Shown: in pieces, positions 6,224 through 7,429 of the stretch
Position numbering within the stretch: position 1 is the stretch's first letter
Layout of the letters: each line of letters starts with the position of its first letter
Origin: Rhodospirillales bacterium
GTDB taxonomy: Bacteria > Pseudomonadota > Alphaproteobacteria > Acetobacterales > Acetobacteraceae
Direction of reading: 5' to 3'
Assembly: GCA_018971905.1 (NCBI GenBank)
Contig: JAGWZS010000090.1
Coordinates: 1-7,429, forward strand
Length of the DNA: 7,429 nucleotides
Translations under genes and position numbers: made by a program
The notes under the pieces: model-generated
Told to the model about the DNA's origin: nothing
Databases searched by the model: none
What the model saw: only the letters and a program-made list of their open reading frames with translations

Positions 6224-7165
6224 TTATTCCTGTTCAGCCAGGCGGTTCTGCGCCTGGCTGACAAAACTGCCCGGCGGCACGGAGCGGGTAAGCCACACAT
6301 TGCCGCCAATCACTGAATCCCGCCCCACGGTCACCCGGCCCAGAATCGTGGCGCCGGCATAAATCACCACGTTATCCTCGATGATCGGGTGGCGTGGCTC
6401 GCCTTTCACCAGCGCGCCGGTTGTGTCCTCGGTGAAGCGCTTCGCCCCCAGCGTCACATGCTGGTAAAGCCGTACATTCTCGCCGAGGATTGCGGTCTGG
6501 CCGATAACAACGCCAACACCGTGGTCGATGAAGAAATGCGGGCCGATCTGCGCGTCAGGGTGAATGTCGATGGCGGTTTCCGTTTGCGAAATACTGGCCA
6601 GCATTCGCGGAATCAGAGGTGCCCCGAGTTTTGAGAGCGCGTGCGCGATGCGATAATGAATTACCGCCCGCATACCAGGGTAGCAGAGCAGCACCTCGGC
6701 CAATGAGGCCGCAGCGGGGTCGCCACGATAGGCGGCCTTAAGGTCGCTCACCAGCGCGGTGCGCAGGGCGGGCAATTGCGCCGCGAAGTCCTGCACAATG
6801 TCGCACGCGGCGCAGTCGGCTTGCTCGAAACGGTTTTTATGTTCAGGCGCCAGCAGCAGCAATCCCCGGCGCACCTGTTCGGTCAGCGCGCCCAGGGTAC
6901 GGCTGAGCGTATGGCCGACGTAATAATCGATTGTCTCATCGGTCAGGTTCGAGCAGCCGTAATGGCTGGGAAACAGGGCGGCGAGCAGCCCATCGCGGAT
7001 CTGCATCAGTGTCGCGCGGCAGGGCAGTTCGCGCACATCGCCCTGGTGGCGGATTTTATGCGTTACCTCGCGGGAATGGCGCAGCCCGGCCACAATGGCA
7101 TCCAGGTTCGAAACGCTGGTTTGCCCGCTGGCGGAGATTTCGGGAGTCTGGTCGTTGATACCCAT
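6224..7165 (-). CDS. cysE: Serine O-acetyltransferase (long CysE/EpsC/SrpH-like form)
   Basis: 313 residues. Transfers acetyl from acetyl-CoA to L-serine, giving O-acetylserine for cysteine synthesis. Residues about 15-190 are the helical N-terminal region (ending YPGMRAVIHYRIAHALSKLG, 162-181). Residues about 195-305 form a left-handed beta-helix of hexapeptide repeats. The catalytic His-Asp pair is visible as DHGVG (D214-H215), and PRHPII holds the second active-site histidine H259, preceded by a short insertion (about 244-256). YQHVTLG and GGNVWLTRSVPPGS are typical of the SrpH/EpsC branch and not of the short enterobacterial CysE. The C-terminus is NRLAEQE and lacks the terminal isoleucine that canonical CysE inserts into CysK, so a standard cysteine synthase complex is doubtful (inference). 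The ATG at 7163-7165 has only a weak SD (CAGG). No cysK is visible in the window. The last codons form a perfect hairpin. Confidence 0.92.
   Translation of the reverse strand: MGINDQTPEISASGQTSVSNLDAIVAGLRHSREVTHKIRHQGDVRELPCRATLMQIRDGLLAALFPSHYGCSNLTDETIDYYVGHTLSRTLGALTEQVRRGLLLLAPEHKNRFEQADCAACDIVQDFAAQLPALRTALVSDLKAAYRGDPAAASLAEVLLCYPGMRAVIHYRIAHALSKLGAPLIPRMLASISQTETAIDIHPDAQIGPHFFIDHGVGVVIGQTAILGENVRLYQHVTLGAKRFTEDTTGALVKGEPRHPIIEDNVVIYAGATILGRVTVGRDSVIGGNVWLTRSVPPGSFVSQAQNRLAEQE
6234..6261. terminator. Perfect 11-bp stem-loop at the ilvD / acetyltransferase convergent junction
   Basis: TCAGCCAGGCG (6234-6244) and its exact complement (6251-6261) flank a 6-base loop. The structure starts 29 bp after the ilvD stop and lies inside the final codons of the acetyltransferase gene, just before its TAA. 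Neither strand has a T-tract directly after the stem (plus strand continues ACAAAAC-like sequence, minus strand ACAGGAATAAAA), so this is not a classical intrinsic terminator. It may be a shared transcript end or a 3' stabilising hairpin for both messages. The structure is seen directly; its role is inferred. Confidence 0.5.
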
Positions 7166-7197
7166 GGCCTGAACCAGTCTGATGAATGTTCGCCAGC

Positions 7198-7239
7198 AGG
7201 CTAGAGCAAGCGCGCCGCCGCTGCAAACACGTTGTTTGC
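7198..7239 (-). promoter_or_regulatory. Candidate promoter with overlapping 17-bp dyad for the serine acetyltransferase gene
   Basis: GCAAACA (7223-7229) and its exact complement TGTTTGC (7233-7239) flank CGT, making a 17-bp dyad 58-74 bp upstream of the ATG. Read on the minus strand, TTGCAG (7226-7221) could be a -35 box; 17 bp later TAGCCT (7203-7198) could be a -10 box, leaving a leader of about 26 bases. The dyad would then cover the -35 box, where a repressor would act. Each box matches its consensus at only three of six positions, so the promoter is weak; the dyad is clear. Confidence 0.35.
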
Positions 7240-7344
7240 GGATTGGCCGGTTGGAAAGAAAACGAGAATGGCCTCTGCGCTCTACGGACGGTGGAAGAAT
7301 TTAATGCGCCGGCGAAGGCAGGGAGCAAAACCGTCTAGAATTTT

Positions 7345-7413
7345 TCTTCTCCAAGCCGCTATGCTAAAAAATTCCCTCTTGAGCCGGTGCGCTGTGCCGG
7401 AGAAGAGAATTTT
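7345..7413. repeat. Competing inverted repeats / imperfect stem-loop near the right edge
   Basis: AAAATTC (7368-7374) pairs with GAATTTT (7407-7413), TCTT (7377-7380) pairs with AAGA (7403-7406) across a two-base bulge, and CCGG (7384-7387) can pair with CCGG (7397-7400), forming one long interrupted stem. A different 8-bp pairing is possible between TCTTCTCC (7345-7352) and GGAGAAGA (7399-7406), excluding part of the first. The A-rich left and T-rich right flanks would suit a bidirectional terminator, or the two exclusive stems a leader switch for a gene beyond the edge. The pairing is seen; function is unknown. Confidence 0.4.
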
Positions 7414-7429
7414 CGCGCCGGGCGCAGGG

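Larger units (their letters stand above)
7166..7429. other. Intergenic region upstream of the serine acetyltransferase gene
   Basis: No convincing gene is seen in these 264 bp. A plus-strand frame from ATG 7268 is open to the window edge (54 codons), but it has AGA/AGG codons and only about half G/C at third positions, unlike the real genes here. The region is visibly more AT-rich than the coding parts around 7335-7415, with runs of A and T. It carries a candidate promoter/dyad near 7198-7239 and a set of competing inverted repeats at 7345-7413. Confidence 0.6.

Noticed and set aside
7056..7328. 90-codon minus-strand frame overlapping the start of the acetyltransferase gene
   Set aside because: Overlaps the acetyltransferase N-terminus in another frame, with no motif and no SD.
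7268..7429. Plus-strand frame from ATG 7268 open to the window edge (54 codons)
   Set aside because: Basic, low-complexity N-terminus, rare AGA/AGG codons and G/C at only about half of third positions. Sequence past the edge would settle it.
1..7429. CRISPR, tRNA, rRNA, transposase, toxin-antitoxin or phage-defence features
   Set aside because: Looked for on both strands; no direct repeat arrays, cloverleaf-like runs or mobile-element proteins are visible, and the window is nearly filled by core metabolic genes.

Overview
The window looks like ordinary chromosomal DNA from a GC-rich alphaproteobacterium. The metX-metW pair, the long alphaproteobacterial form of chorismate mutase followed directly by hisC, and strong G/C preference at third codon positions all suggest this. 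Acetobacteraceae or a neighbouring Rhodospirillales group is my best guess, from memory of gene order and protein style and not from any search. There are no tRNA, rRNA, insertion-sequence, phage or CRISPR signals. The genes are almost all housekeeping amino-acid biosynthesis genes plus one cell-envelope lipoprotein. I do not see a novel system. The less explained material is small: degenerate enzyme domains and several clean dyads between genes.

Layout, left to right. (1) A minus-strand operon starts at 1813: a chorismate mutase with an unusual C-terminal extension (950-1813), then a hisC-type aminotransferase (1-948, cut by the left edge). The two are separated by one base. (2) After an 84-bp divergent gap, metX (1898-3073) and metW (3070-3687) run on the plus strand with an ATGA overlap. 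(3) Convergent to metW is a small RlpA-like lipoprotein gene (3706-4203, minus). (4) A 157-bp divergent region follows, containing a 22-bp perfect palindrome and several smaller dyads. (5) ilvD (4361-6205, plus) encodes dihydroxy-acid dehydratase. (6) Convergent to ilvD is a serine O-acetyltransferase (6224-7165, minus). An 11-bp perfect hairpin lies in the last codons of that gene, downstream of ilvD. (7) The last 264 bp hold no convincing gene, but contain a possible promoter/operator for the acetyltransferase and a long imperfect stem-loop.

How the genes work together: MetX acylates homoserine and MetW is its usual partner, for methionine. The serine acetyltransferase makes O-acetylserine for cysteine. 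IlvD serves isoleucine, valine, leucine and pantothenate. Chorismate mutase makes prephenate, and the adjacent HisC-family enzyme plausibly transaminates aromatic keto acids as well as (or instead of) imidazole-acetol phosphate. The divergent and convergent arrangement means these are four or five separate transcription units, not one regulon visible from sequence.
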